A DNA stretch of 64,000 bases, from assembly GCA_946807835.1 (NCBI GenBank), contig OX327709.1, positions 24,615,501 to 24,679,500 of the forward strand, in the 5' to 3' direction. The stretch comes from Ailanthus altissimus. Lineage: Eukaryota; Streptophyta; Magnoliopsida; Sapindales; Simaroubaceae. The notes beneath the pieces are model-generated. The model was not told the origin of the DNA. It ran no database searches and saw only the letters and a program-made list of their open reading frames with translations. Shown here piece by piece: positions 37,830 to 49,697 of the stretch (position 1 is its first letter; the number at the start of each line of letters is the position of its first letter). The position numbers and the translations under genes are program-made.

Positions 37830-39574
37830 GTTAGTATTATCACTATGACAATTATTGCATCAAACTGTAGCATTTATATGTTTTAAAAGTTTGAATGTAA
37901 ACTATACATTCAGATTTTGAGCTATACTAAGGTTAATATAGATAAATATATATATATATATAAATATAGCACGAGTTTTTTTATTTTAAAATATAAATGT
38001 ACATATGATTTGGTTTCATTGCTTGAACCCTTACAAATATTATTTTGAGCTATATAAGAATCGCATTGCATTTTGGTGAATTTCTAGTCACTTTTCCTAC
38101 CATCTTTCCTTCACTTCTAATTATATTCTCATTATTTTTCATTACATTTCATTCAAATTTCTGTCACTCTATATTAGTTTCTCATCACTTTAATGTAACT
38201 TTTTTTGGGGCATAATTTATGAGAAAATTAATGACAAAATTGTGATAAAAAGTGACCAAAATAAGATGAGAATGTGATTAAAATGTTGGAAACTAGATAA
38301 TAAAAACACAGTGATGTTATGCTTACATAATTGAAATATAAAATTTGTATTTTAATTAAAATGACATTTGATGTGTTCAATGTTGATTGACATCATATAA
38401 TTATTATATTAATGTGAATTAAGTCAATTAATAACACATTAATTGATATTCATACATTATATTCTAATTATGTAAATCTAGCACTATTAATTAAAAAAAA
38501 ATAACAAAAAAGTGATAAAATAGTATATAAAAAAAGATAATTAATAATTTAAAAAGAAGAGCAACCAATGTTCACGCAATTATATGTTCATATTATCTTA
38601 AATGCGTGAGGTGTTATAGATGCACCTCACATTTCCAACTCTATGTTTCTTAATGGATTTTGGAAGCTAGGAAGGATATAATGTATCGTCTTTTTATGAA
38701 TGAAAGGTTTTGGCTTTTATACGTTTTCGTTTCTTATAATTCCATTTGTAGCGTCTGACTAGTTTCGTACAAATTGGTAAAATTTACACACATTTTACTA
38801 TCATAGCAAAAGAGAAGGAGATTGTCTCAATCTTCTCAAATCCCAATCAATTAATCAACAACTTTCCTACCCAATTCTCTTCGTAATTTAGAAATTTTAG
38901 TTGTTTATTTTAATTTTGAAAACATGTCTTAATTTTAAAAGAAGATTTCTTTTCCTTTTTCAGAGTCTTGCATGCTAATTATATAAGAGTGAACACTAAA
39001 GTCTAAACATATACAAACTTTTTTTTTATATATAAACTGATGTAGCATACAATTTCATTAATTGAATAAAACATGTAAGTTAATTAAATAATTTAAAATG
39101 AATTATGTGATCTAATACTTATATTTCACATTAATTTGTATAGTATAATTTGTTTTATTCATTATATAAGTCTTTCATATGATGAAACAAAATAACACAA
39201 CAAATATTTCTTTGGTTGTAATTTCTTGACTGCCTCGTATTTCCAAACTAGTTCAGGATCAATTTCCTAGTACTACTGGTTGAGTAATTTGCTTTCTAAT
39301 AAGGTTTCCCTTTCAAAAGAAAAAAAAAAAACTATATTTAGAAATATTAAACATTAATACAATACTGAATAGCTCATGGAAACAAAAGAAAAAAAAATAC
39401 ATCAACCTCAGTGACCACAATTTCTTGAACACCATTATAATAAACCTAAACAAACCAGACAAACTCAGAATCATGGAAACTAAGAATCAAAGACAAACTA
39501 AAAGGAAGTAAATTAAAAAGACCAAAAAGACAAGATCACAGACTAATTATAATTAGAAATTAAAGAAAATTTTG
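37830..39574. other. AT-rich DNA downstream of the RNA-binding gene
   Basis: No gene. Holds a TA microsatellite near 37947-37963 and a possible MITE at 38322-38476. The part from about 39400 to 39574 is the likely 3'UTR of the minus-strand gene that follows. Confidence 0.45.
38322..38476. repeat. Possible MITE
   Basis: An imperfect terminal inverted repeat of about 15 bases: CTTACATAATTGAAAT at the left, and the complement of ATTCTAATTATGTAAAT at the right. It encloses about 125 AT-rich bases. Size fits a MITE, but AT-rich DNA gives such pairs by chance and no duplication was confirmed. Confidence 0.35.
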
Positions 39575-40111
39575 TCACTTGAGTGAAGGAAACTGAAGAT
39601 GATCATCTATGTTGAAAACAGGATCAGCCTTCGTTACATACCCTTGCTGATCAGCCACCTGATCAGTACCTAATTCCTGTCCCAAAAATCTACGACGGCG
39701 GCCATTAGCAGCAGTAAAGAATCTACTAACGTCCACCAACTTATTAACTTTAGCCTCCTCCTTCTCAGATTTTGGCTTGAAAGCACTTGTCTTAGCCAGA
39801 AGCTCTTTCTCGTACTCTTTAAGACTAAATTTCTTCTCGTCCACGTTTTGCATGGCATTAAAGTTCAGCTTATTCTTCTCGTTTGGCCTTCTTGGATTCA
39901 CCGTTTCTCTCGTCACACTGCGATTCTGGCCCACGATTGGCTTTGCCCTCATCATCGAAGCATCGGCCGGCTTAGTTTCTTGTTTCTTCCCAGAAACCGC
40001 TTGCTGCTGCCGCTTCTTCTTTCCAGCAACTGGGGACAAAGTAGCAGCGGTGTGAAGTTCTTCATCTTCATCAGCCAAGACATTGAAGTGGTTAGCTACT
40101 ACAACAGCCAT
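39575..40111 (-). CDS. Short HABP4/Stm1-type RNA-binding protein
   Basis: 178 residues, single exon, intact. The N-terminus NHFNVLADEDEE (7-18) resembles the Stm1 N-terminal segment NPFDLLDDD of plant RGG-repeat nuclear RNA-binding proteins. KKFSLKEYEKELL (93-105) matches the EYEK core of the HABP4/PAI-RBP1 domain, VDVSRFF (126-132) matches the SINEFL block, and QFPSLK ends the protein as QFPSLGGK does in that family. The long RGG-rich middle is missing, so it is about half the usual length (roughly 350 residues). A basic RRRR patch at about 138-141 remains. Family members bind RNA and ribosomes; whether this short form does is unknown. Two broken paralogues flank it. It could be an expressed short paralogue or a recent retrocopy. 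Confidence 0.72.
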   Translation of the reverse strand: MAVVVANHFNVLADEDEELHTAATLSPVAGKKKRQQQAVSGKKQETKPADASMMRAKPIVGQNRSVTRETVNPRRPNEKNKLNFNAMQNVDEKKFSLKEYEKELLAKTSAFKPKSEKEEAKVNKLVDVSRFFTAANGRRRRFLGQELGTDQVADQQGYVTKADPVFNIDDHLQFPSLK

Positions 40112-40400
40112 AAGAGAAAGCTCCTCTTTAACACAAATTAATTAGAAAATTCTCCAAGACTAGTGATAAAACAACGAGTAGCAATTGCGTATATATAGAA
40201 ACGGATTCGAGTCTAATCTTTGGCGTGTTACTCAAAAAAGGAAACCTAATCCGAATAAGAATAGGTTGTCAATTTGTTACGCCCGTATTGTACTTATTGT
40301 CCCGTAGGGATTAGGATTAGGATTAGAATCGATCTAATTAATTAAAATGTAATTTAATAATCTTAAAAAGGATAGGCTACTTGCACCTTAAAAAGTGTTA
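40112..40400 (-). promoter_or_regulatory. Promoter region of the short RNA-binding gene
   Basis: A TATA box, TATATA on minus at about 40198-40190, lies about 80 bases before the start codon. The far end (GGCTACTTGCACC near 40373-40385) recurs at 44804-44816, upstream of the right-hand pseudogene, so the duplicated unit included the upstream region. Below 40320 a short GGATTA tandem run is seen. Confidence 0.55.
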
Positions 40401-41600
40401 TGATATACTCATTTTAATAAAATATTATATTACTAAAGTACCCATATTCAATTATTTACCAATATATTTATCTAACTTTTAACGTTCTTATATTGTTAAG
40501 TAAACTGTGTAACTCTTTGTCTTTTGATATTAGAAATCATTTAGCATACAATTATCTAATATCAATTCTGTTTTTTTTATTTATTAAACTCATGAACAGG
40601 GTCTAGGTTTGGCGAAAGTTAACTCGATTTTTTAGCATGACACGAACTCACACGAAAAAATAATTGTCGCGTTTAACTTTATTGGATGGGGTCATTAATG
40701 GGTCAATTCGTTAAAAATTGGATGATAATAGATCAGATTTGAGTTTGGTCTTTGAAAATCATTTCACCCATTAAAACGTTAACATTAATTTCGTTAATAA
40801 ATATTTTATCATTTAAATTAAATATTATGTAATTACAAACTTTTTTTTTTGAGTGTTTATATTAAACTTGAGACTTGAGTTAATAGTTACTATTATAATC
40901 CATCTTTAAATAATTTTATATATTATTTTCATCAAATAGCAAGAAATGATTAAAGAGCAAAGAATAAGTTTATGCAAGAAATTTTACATTTTTTTGGCCA
41001 AAAATTTGAAAATATTCAAATTATTTTTAATTAAATTGAGACATATCCTTAAAAATATTAATTGTATAGATGTTTGTGGACCATTATGTGATGTTAATGT
41101 CATGATTTTTTTTATTTTCATTCATCTTCTATTTATTATATTTTTAAAACAAAAATACATTTTCACATAGACCGCTGCAGCCCATTACCACCGCCATTCA
41201 GCCACTTCGTCGGCCACCTTTATCGTCCACAACTACCATAAAAAAAAATATAAAAGACAGATTAAAGATAAAATGAGTTATTTATTATTAAATTAAAGTT
41301 TAAAAATGACAAAAGAATAATAGAAGTATGCTTATGAAGGATTGAAGATTGTTTTTTAAAATATTAAAATTATATCATTAATAAAACATATTACATCAAA
41401 GAACTTTGGATACTATTAGATAATTATTGAGACAAAGTATTATATATATATATATATACATTAAAGCATGTTCAAATACAACTTATAAAGAAAGCAATCA
41501 TATCCTACATTAAAAAGTAGGAGGGGACACAAACTCTTTAAAAAAAAAAAAGAGAATACAAACTTTAAAAAATAGGGGCTTTTAAAAAAGAAATTATTTG

Positions 41601-41706
41601 TCGTAGATGGGCTCAATCAAGTTGGCTGAGTTCTTCCTCTAAGTCTCACATTTTCATTTAAGTTTGAATCTCTTCTTCGGGTGGTGTGTAAAAAAAATTG
41701 ATCAAA
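41601..41706 (+). mobile_element. Short tRNA-derived SINE
   Basis: GGGCTCAATCAAGTTGGCTGAG near 41610 is A-box-like, and AGTTTGAATCTC near 41661 is B-box-like. An A-rich tail follows. It is flanked by the 10-base repeat AAATTATTTG (41591-41600 and 41707-41716). The flanking repeat is AT-rich, so chance is possible. Confidence 0.5.
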
Positions 41707-42619
41707 AAATTATTTGATATAAACTAGTAAAAATTATATTTCAGAAATCAAAAAATGCAACGAGTCAGAGATTGATTACCTTTAATTTTTTAGTACAAAG
41801 GAGACTCCACTACTACTCTTTTTTTATTCTCCATCATTAAGATTAATCTTTTCACATGATATTGTAGCAGATTTATTGTAAAAAAATTGAGCCAAAGTAA
41901 CATGATATATTTTCAAATTTGGAAGACAATCACGATAGATCTAGATAGAAAAAGGATATCAAAAAATCACCATAGAGTTAAATTTAAGTGGAAAAACACT
42001 AATATAGATATAAATTTAGGTAAAAATGTATTTTACCATAAAAAAAGAGAGAGAGAGAGAGGTTGAAGAAACGAAAGAAGTGAGGAGATCTCTCTCCCAC
42101 ATAGTGAAGAGGTGATGAGTTTCTGGTTTTTCTAGAGAAAAGAGAGTGTTTTGAAGAATCCAAGATTAAGTAGGTTTGGTTTGATAAGAAAAAATATTTA
42201 AAAAAAATGCAAAAAAGAAAAAAAGAAAAAGAGAACCCGTATAAAAGCAAGAGTCTTTAAGACTTTTTTTTTGAGAGAGTACAATAGGGTTAGAGATAAG
42301 ATTATATAGAGATGTTTGAGACGTGGCTAATGTGCCGCATAATATCATCCATGTGGATATTATTATATTTTAATTCATAAAATTATTTTTATTTGAAAAC
42401 ATATTATTCTGTTTAATAAAACTGTTAGTTTTTTTAAGCTAATAAAACTGTTAGTTTTAATATTTTCGTCTGGCATGTTAACATTTAATTTTATTTACAA
42501 AGACTGATTTACCCTTAAAAAAGTAAGTATTTTTAGTCACAATTATAACGTTAGGGTATTTTTTTGATAATATGAAATAAAAAAGGGTGTTTCGGTAATA
42601 TTAAAAACAACAAGAGTTA

Positions 42620-42725
42620 ATTAGTTGCGACTTTTTTTATTATTCGGAAGAGGTAGAATTCAAACCTATGATTATTAAGATGCATCGCAAATTATTTTAT
42701 CATTAAATTATTCAAGCAAGTGTGT
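42620..42725 (-). repeat. tRNA-like, possible SINE remnant
   Basis: On minus: TTTAATGATAAAATAAT (A-box-like), then GGTTTGAATTCTACC (B-box-like) and an A-rich end AATAATAAAAAAAG. No clear duplication. Confidence 0.3.
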
Positions 42726-43329
42726 GACCCCATTTTTAATGGTTATATTTTAGTAGATTGTTATTATGTTATATGTTTGAACTCTAAACTTTTATAATAA
42801 CTATTTTATTTTTATATTTAAAAAAAAATAAAAATTAATGGGTTAGTTCAAATAACACGATAAAAATAAGGAATGGTTTAAATTTTTATTTTTTATGATC
42901 GAATAAACTAACGGCTGGTTTAAGTCTATTGAATTTACCCTTATCCATTAACAATCGAAAAATGAAACCGTTTTAACAAGACCGATTAGCTTCTGCAACT
43001 CCCTGTAACTAGTTTACTACCATGACTATTAGCGGCAAAGGACCTGTCGCTCTTAAGTGGTTTTAACTTTTATGGATCGAGTGACATACACTAGCTGCTG
43101 CTTATTATAAAATTGACGTGATCATGCTCTAACCTTGACCCATTCAAAATCCTTGTCAACACCGATTTTCAATTTGTCCTCTTCACCATGATCAGGTTTC
43201 TTGAATACTAAATCCGAAGCCTTCTTTCTTCTCAAGAAACTCCTTGTCATACTCTTTCAGACTAATTTTTCTTTCACCGCTCGTTTGTTAGTTCTGTATT
43301 TGCGTAAGCAGATAGAAATTCATTTTCTC

Positions 43330-44465
43330 TATTAAGGAAGTAAACAAAGTTCTACGTTGATAATAAATAAGAAAGATTATAGGTATATAAGAAATAAATT
43401 ATATCTCTATTGATATGAGGTCTTTTGGGTAGAGTTCAAGAGTAAAACTATGAGGGTTTAAGTTAAAAGTGAATAATATTATACCAATATAAAAATATGT
43501 ATGATTTGTTAGGCTCCTAACTCTAATATCAAAACCATACCCTGGAGTTACCTATGTGGAGAAAATCTTCAGTGCCAAATGAAAATGTGGTGAGTCTGGT
43601 AAGCACAGATTTGCTTGCAATGAGATTCGTGGTAAAACTCTATGGATAAGCGGTAGTGTGTTCTCGAGCTTTGTAGGGCTCTTAAGAGTGGTATTAGAGC
43701 CATGCCTTAGAGTTAGCCATGTGGAGGAAATCTTCGGTGCCGAATAAAAAGGTGATAAGTCTGGTAAGCCCCAGTTTCCTTGCAATGAGACCCGTGGTTA
43801 ACCTCTATGGACAAGCGGTGGTGTGCTCATGGGCTTCGCGTAAGGTATATCTTCTCAATGCATCAGTGGTTAAGCTCTATAGACAGACGGTGATGTGCTC
43901 TCGAACTTCGTTAGGCTTCTAACAGTGGTATTAGAGCCATGTGGAGGAAATCCTTGGTGCTAAATAAGAAGGTGGTGAGTTTGGTTAGCCTCAGTTTGCT
44001 TGTGCTGAGATCCATGGTTAAGCTTTATGGATAGGTAGTGATGTGCTCCTGGGCTTTACGTAAGGCGTGTCCTCTCAACATAGTGATACATAGTTGACTT
44101 GATAGAGCAGGCTCTTAAGGTAGTGGTGCAGTACTTTGGTGTTTCACGTAAGGTGTGCGATCTCAACGCAATGAAGTGAGTAATGTTGGGAGTGAAGTAT
44201 TCCTATGTAAAAGATAGACAGATGGAATATCGTTTGAGAGAAGGCTCATTGGTCCTTTTTTTTAGAAGATGATTGTTAAGGAAACAAATAAAGTCCCATG
44301 TTGACAAGAAATGGGAAAGATCATAAGTATATAAGAAGTGAACTATAACTCTATTGGTATGAGGCCTTTAGGGTAGAGCCTAAGAGTAAAACCAAGAGGG
44401 CTTAGTCCAAAAAGTAGACAATATCATACTAATATTAAGATATATATATTTTGTTGAACTCTATA
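43330..44465 (+). mobile_element. Second TRIM of the same family, with repeated interior
   Basis: LTRs of about 192 bases (43330-43521 and 44274-44465) match LTR-A of 26558-28958, e.g. ATTGGTATGAGGCCTTTAGGGTAGAGCC. Duplication TTCTC lies at 43325-43329 and 44466-44470. The interior holds three versions of a primer-site unit, with TGGTATTAGAGCCATG at about 43692 and 43926 and a worn copy at about 43523. No coding capacity. Confidence 0.82.
43521..44100 (+). repeat. Threefold primer-site repeat inside the TRIM
   Basis: Three units, starting near 43523, 43692 and 43926. Each begins with a short LTR 3'-end-like stretch (TTAGGCT(C/T)CTAAC), then the primer site, then a segment of the GTGGAGGAAATC type. 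Unit lengths are about 170 and 235 bases. Confidence 0.7.
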
Positions 44466-44817
44466 TTCTCCTAATCATCATCACAGCATTCGTGTTTATA
44501 TCTTGTTTCCTCTGCCACTACCTCTTCTTCTAGGCACTTTATTAGTGAGTTTCGACTCTATAACACAGAGCTCCTCGTCAAACAAGACATTGAACATCCA
44601 TGTCAACACAAATTAAACAACTAATGTAGTAGAGATATATTACAAAAGAGGCTAACTTTTCTTTCAGTATGTATAACAATCCTAAAAAACTTGAACAAAA
44701 ATAGGTGTCGTTAATTTATTCTTTATAGAGTAAGATTAAGATGAAATCCTTAATTTGTAACTCTTTGATGATTTCATCTGTTGTAGATTAGAAAAAAAAG
44801 TTATGCTACTTGCACCC

Positions 44818-46162
44818 TAATTGGTGCTATAATAGTTAAGCGTAAGTGCACGCTATTATATTAAATAATATAAGATTTTAAGTTCAGAGATCGATCCCAC
44901 AGAGACTATGCGATCTAATTCTATAAATCAAATACTAAAATTGTAACTATTTAACTTTTATTCAGAAAATCACAATTTGAAATTTAATTTACTAATCTAA
45001 CTCTATCAATTAAACAAAACAAAAGTAAAAGGTAGAATTCACAAATAAAAATAATTAAGAATTTTGACTCGTCCTCGAATATTTCATTAGATTTATTAAC
45101 CTCTTAATTAATCTCTTAATACCAATTATTGGCTTAGGCACTAATCTCATCATAAGCCTCTGTCGATGGTCGAGTGACTATATTACGCATTCTAACAATC
45201 ACCTATATGTCTATGGTAATCAAATCAGAATGTAACTTATTAAGATCAAGTCTAAATTATATCATACATGCCACCTAGTTATATGTCTATCCTAGATGAA
45301 ACTCACAATTGTTACCCTATGATCATGCATTAAACTATCCTAGGCTAAACACTTGAATTTATTTATTGAGTTCATCATGGTTTCTTAATCATTCAAAATA
45401 TTAATCAGGTATAATAAAAGTATTAAATTCAAATAGAATGAATCAATCTATTGTATTAATATGATAAACTAAGAATTAATAAAATCTAAATCCATACTAG
45501 GTTCACATAGTCCAATCCTAGATGAACAATTTAGCCCATCAAAAAAATAAAAGTATCCAACCAATTCATAAAGATCAATAAGAACAAGAACATAAGGATA
45601 AACAAAGAGTAGAAAAACTAAACAAAGTGACTCCTTGATGTGCTTCTCGCTCTTCTTTGACCTGAAGGTTGAATTTTTTTATCTTGATTCTTTAATATTT
45701 GACTTTATTATTTGATTTTATGTTGTGAAATCTTTTTCTAAGTTTTTGTCTCTCTTCAGTTCCCTTTTATGCTCTTAAAAGAGTTCTTTAATAGCTATGA
45801 GAAACCCTAGGGGCAAGGGTCTTCGAATCTCCCTCAAAACAAGAGAGTTGAGAGGGGATTTTATATGTCACACGGCCGAGTGACCGGGCACCCTCAGCAC
45901 AGCGGCGCCAAGACTTGGAAACACGACTTTGGGGAGCATCACTGAGCGCCACAACGCCTAGCTTTGGTTCACTCGCTCTCATATTTTGAGCGTAACTTCT
46001 TCGTTTCTTGTCCAATTTGACTTCCGTTTGTTCCTATGTGTCACATTTTTTATTGCGCTCCTATTTATGATTAGAAATTCAATTAAATAGCAAAATATTC
46101 ATGATTTTGAATAAAATACGAAGGCTAAAAAAAATCATACTAGTATTTTTAAGCCCTTATCA
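44818..46162 (-). repeat. 3' LTR of the Athila-type element
   Basis: About 1345 bases; read on minus it starts TGATAAGGGCTTAAAAATAC. It includes a GC-richer stretch at about 45870-45970 that differs from the right LTR. Confidence 0.82.
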
Positions 46163-48035
46163 AATACTCTCAAATTTAAGACTTTACTCGTCCTAGAGCA
46201 AAACAAAGACAAACTTTTACAACTTATTCTTGACTTAAAAAAAAAAATAAAAAAAAAATTGTGGTTGATTAGACAATTATCCTTATAGTCTCATAGTCTG
46301 TAAAAATTAGCTCAAGGCTCTTCAGAAATTAATAAATAATTTTTAACAATTTTAATACCATTTATCAAGTACTTCATTCTCCCTTATAAAGAATCACTTG
46401 TACGTGTGTGTAATAAGCAAGTAATTAGCTAAATAAAACATAGATTTACTCAATACTTAATAAAGCACATAAAGATGATGTCTCGACGTATTTTTAATAA
46501 TAACACTACCATAAGCTTGTTATTTATACAACTCTCCACTAATATAGAAATACACATGTCTAAGAATTTATTTAGGATTTTACTTAGCTTGTAATATAAG
46601 TCTAAGGTCAAGGTAGGATATAAGGATAAAAATATGAAGTACAACTCACACCATGAACACTTAAACTTTACTTAAAAACCTTTTGATTTCTTCCCCTCCT
46701 TGATTATTCGTCTCCTCCCCTAAAATTATGTTATTCTCATTTTTCTTTTAATCACTTTTGTAAAGAATTTCTTCTTTTTCTCAAGTTAAGGGTATTATGC
46801 TTTTAAACACTTCTTTTTTTTTTTTTAATGTACCCCCAAACTTAGATTGATTTGTATCTTCAAGACTTATTGCTTTTTATTTTAGTACTCTCTTTTACAC
46901 TACCACAACCTTTTTTCTTTTAAGAATATTTTTAAAAAAAATACAAGGTTTATGGTGCTACTAGTAGAGTTTAAAATAAATAAGTAAAAAGGCTTGAGAC
47001 TTGTAATGTGGTTAAACAAAAAAAATTGATAATTAGGCTCAAATGAGGTAACTATAGATAAATATACATATAAAGTATGCTCTAAAAAACTCAATCGGTC
47101 CAAAGATGGCCTAATGTCATTTTTCTATTCATGTAATTTCTAGTATTTTGCCTCAAGTAATAATCAAACAAGTTCTAAAGTTGTTAGTCTTCGAGACTGT
47201 GGTGTACTACTTAAGCAAAGAGTATCTCTAAGTAAAAAAAAAAATTCAACTAATACATGCTTATTTCAATGTGCTTAAGTGATCAAAGATAAACTTGAAT
47301 TCAGTCTAAGATTCATGATATACGAATTATCTCAAACACCTATTGTTTTTTAGAGACTTGTAAAAATAAATTCAGCTAATATTTTATTTCTTATCATGGA
47401 CTAATGATCATCTTCTCAACCAACTTAACCTAAAAAAAAAAAATTACCCTACAAGACAACCAATTAAAGCATGCAACAAAATAAACATAAGTTATGTGTT
47501 TCCCACCCCCAAACTTAAATTAGATATTGTCCTCAATATCTAAAAATAAATTTAAAAGTAAAAAAAACTTTCCTAGTAACTAAAGTTGAAGTAGTGCAGC
47601 GTTGTATTTTAATGAATGTGACTGTAATTTTCTTTACTATTAACGATTGCAATTACTCGTGTTGCCTCTTTTAATATTCCTTTTTTTGTTTTATTCCTAC
47701 AAAAAAAAAACTAACCTAACTAAAACTGAAACTAAACAAAAATAAAAATAAAAATTACTTGGGTTGTCTCCTAAGAAGCACTTAATTTAGTGTCATCGAC
47801 TTAATGGGGTTTTCTTCCATTCTTATGGAGGATTAAAGTCAATGGTGGAAGCATCTTTGTATGTGAACTTATTGAATTTTCTTTCTTTTTCCTTCAACAT
47901 TTTCTTTATTAGATCTTGGGCAACAACTTGTTCTTCTTTTTTGTACTTCTCCAAAAAGACTTGAATCTTAGACCAGTGAAGTGGTTGTTTTGTGCCCTTC
48001 TCTTCTATCCTTTCATCAAATTGCTGATTCTTCTT
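46163..48035 (-). other. Athila 3' noncoding region
   Basis: No coding signature. CCCCCAAACTTA occurs near 46833 and 47510, and GGTTGTCTCCTAAGAAGCACTT near 47762, strings common in Athila-class interiors. The catalytic pol domains that should lie between protease and this region are missing, implying a large deletion near 48035. Confidence 0.5.
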
Positions 48036-48475
48036 CTACTTTCTTCTCTTTCTATACCTTAGCTCATTCTTTTTTATGTGAGGGTTTAATATATCCATGT
48101 ATTTAAGTTCTTTGGTATTTGGGTGCACCACATCAATGTTACAACAATCTCCACCTTCAAATAGCAACTTGATTTTCTTGAAGATTTTAAAAGTGACAGT
48201 GTCATCTTGTACCCTCAAAGTCATCTCTCCTTTTTGAACATCAATGATTGTATGTTTCGTGGCTAAGAACAGTCTTTCAAAGATGATAGGATACCCTTGT
48301 CTTCTTCCATGTCTAGAATAATGAAATCGGCAGGGAAGATGAATTTGTCTACCTTTACTAGCACGTCCTCTATAATTCCTTTCAAGTAGGTGAGAGAGCA
48401 ATCAGCAAGTTGAAGTGTGATATTGATTGGTTTTGCTTCTCTCAAACCTAACTTGTTGTAGACAGAGAGGGACAT
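48036..48475 (-). pseudogene. Athila aspartic protease fragment
   Basis: Two overlapping frames (48475-48263 and 48401-48036) together cover an Athila-type retropepsin region: MSLSVYNKLGLREAKP, LQLADCSLTYLKG, VDKFIFPADFIILDMEED, then a FLATKHTIIDVQKGE block in the other frame. A frameshift near 48290 separates them. The catalytic Asp motif lies further upstream and is degraded. Confidence 0.78.
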
Positions 48476-49329
48476 GAGATTGAAACATGCTCCTAGATTG
48501 CATAAAGCTTTACCAAGGTCATGATTGTCAATAAAGCATGGTATAGTAAGTCTCCTGGAGTCTTTGAGCTTATGAGGTAGCTTCTTCTAAAGAATAATGC
48601 TACACTTCTCTGTCAATGCCACTGTCTTATAATCCTCTAGTCTCATCTTCTTGGAAATGGTGCTTTTCATAAACTTAATGTAACTAGGCATCTGTTTGAG
48701 CGCATCTACAAAATAAAGATTAATATGTAATTTCTTAAAAACATGAATTTTTTTTAGAGAATGGTTTATCTAATCTTTTATTTTGTAGCCTTTGTGGGAA
48801 TGGTAGAGGTATGATTTGCTAATACTGCACATTGGTACTTGTATTTTTTGCACTTGTATGCTGTCTATCTTTTTTTTAACACTTTCAGGATTGCCTTGCT
48901 GTAATACTTCAGTTTCTACACTTGTATTGCACCTTTGTATCTTTTGAGGAAAAGGAATAGATTGTTTAAATGGCTGTAAATCCTCTTGTTATTCAACTCT
49001 CTCCTTTTTCTTCATCTTTGAAAGTGGTGTTGGTTGTGTGTTGTCATGTAAGATCTTACCACTTCATAAGTTGACGACTTGGTATTGCTCTACACTTCCT
49101 CTAGGATTTGTTTTGGTATCGCTTGGTAGAGTTCCTTAAGGTCTCCTATTAATTGCAGCAGTAAGTTGTCCCATTGTACTTCTAAATTCTTCAATAATGC
49201 TAAATGATTCTGTAGGATGGCATCGTTGAACTTCATATATTGTATAAACATGTCTTTCAAAGCCGACTTCCTCTCTTATAGTGGTTGGAATCCTATGGGA
49301 TTTATTAGTCTAGATGACTCCTCTTGGTT

Positions 49330-49697
49330 GTTACGCCAAGAGAATTTAGGATGATCTCTTTACCTCAAATTGTAGGAATTTGATTGTGGGTTAAGTTGTT
49401 GGTGATTGAAATTGCCCACATAATTCACTGTTTTCATGCATTGCCCATTCATGTGGTTATCACTACAAAAGTCGCATGTCACTTGTCGAGTTTTAACAGT
49501 ATTCAATGCATCAAACATCTTAAATAAAGTATTAATTTGAGCTATTAATGTATTGAGTACGTCAATTTCATTTATACCGATGACTCTCTTGGGTGTAACT
49601 CTCTCTGCTGGCCATTGGTAATTGTTTGACGCCATCTCTTCTAATAAATCATAAGCCTCATTTGTAGACTTATTCATTAAAGCTCCTCCAGTAGTAG
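49330..49697 (-). pseudogene. Athila gag, C-terminal part
   Basis: Reads GGALMNKSTNEAYDLLEEMA, then ASNNYQWPAERVTPKR, a zinc-knuckle-like CDFCSDNHMNGQC and VNYVGNFNHQQLNPQSN. It starts exactly at the AGTAG target site of the nested element; its N-terminal half is at 59092-58495. Confidence 0.85.

Larger units (their letters stand above)
40401..42985. other. AT-rich intergenic DNA
   Basis: No coding gene recognised. Contains a TA microsatellite near 41440-41458, a SINE at 41601-41706 and a second tRNA-like stretch near 42640-42720. A GAGA run lies at about 42048-42062. Confidence 0.45.
42986..44605 (-). pseudogene. Second HABP4/Stm1-type pseudogene, split by a TRIM
   Basis: The N-terminal piece right of the TRIM reads FNVLFDEEL and NAVMMIRRI (about 44600-44475), matching FNVLADEDEEL and DASMMRAKPI of the open gene. 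The rest, left of the TRIM, reads REKMNF and ERKISLKEYDKEFL (43320-43230), then DRSFAAN (about 43045-43025). Stops and shifts separate the blocks. The copy lies in the same orientation as the other two. Confidence 0.72.

Noticed and set aside
43523..43945. Three primer-site strings as evidence for three separate LTR elements
   Set aside because: Only one pair of LTRs and one duplication (TTCTC) enclose them, so internal repetition fits better.
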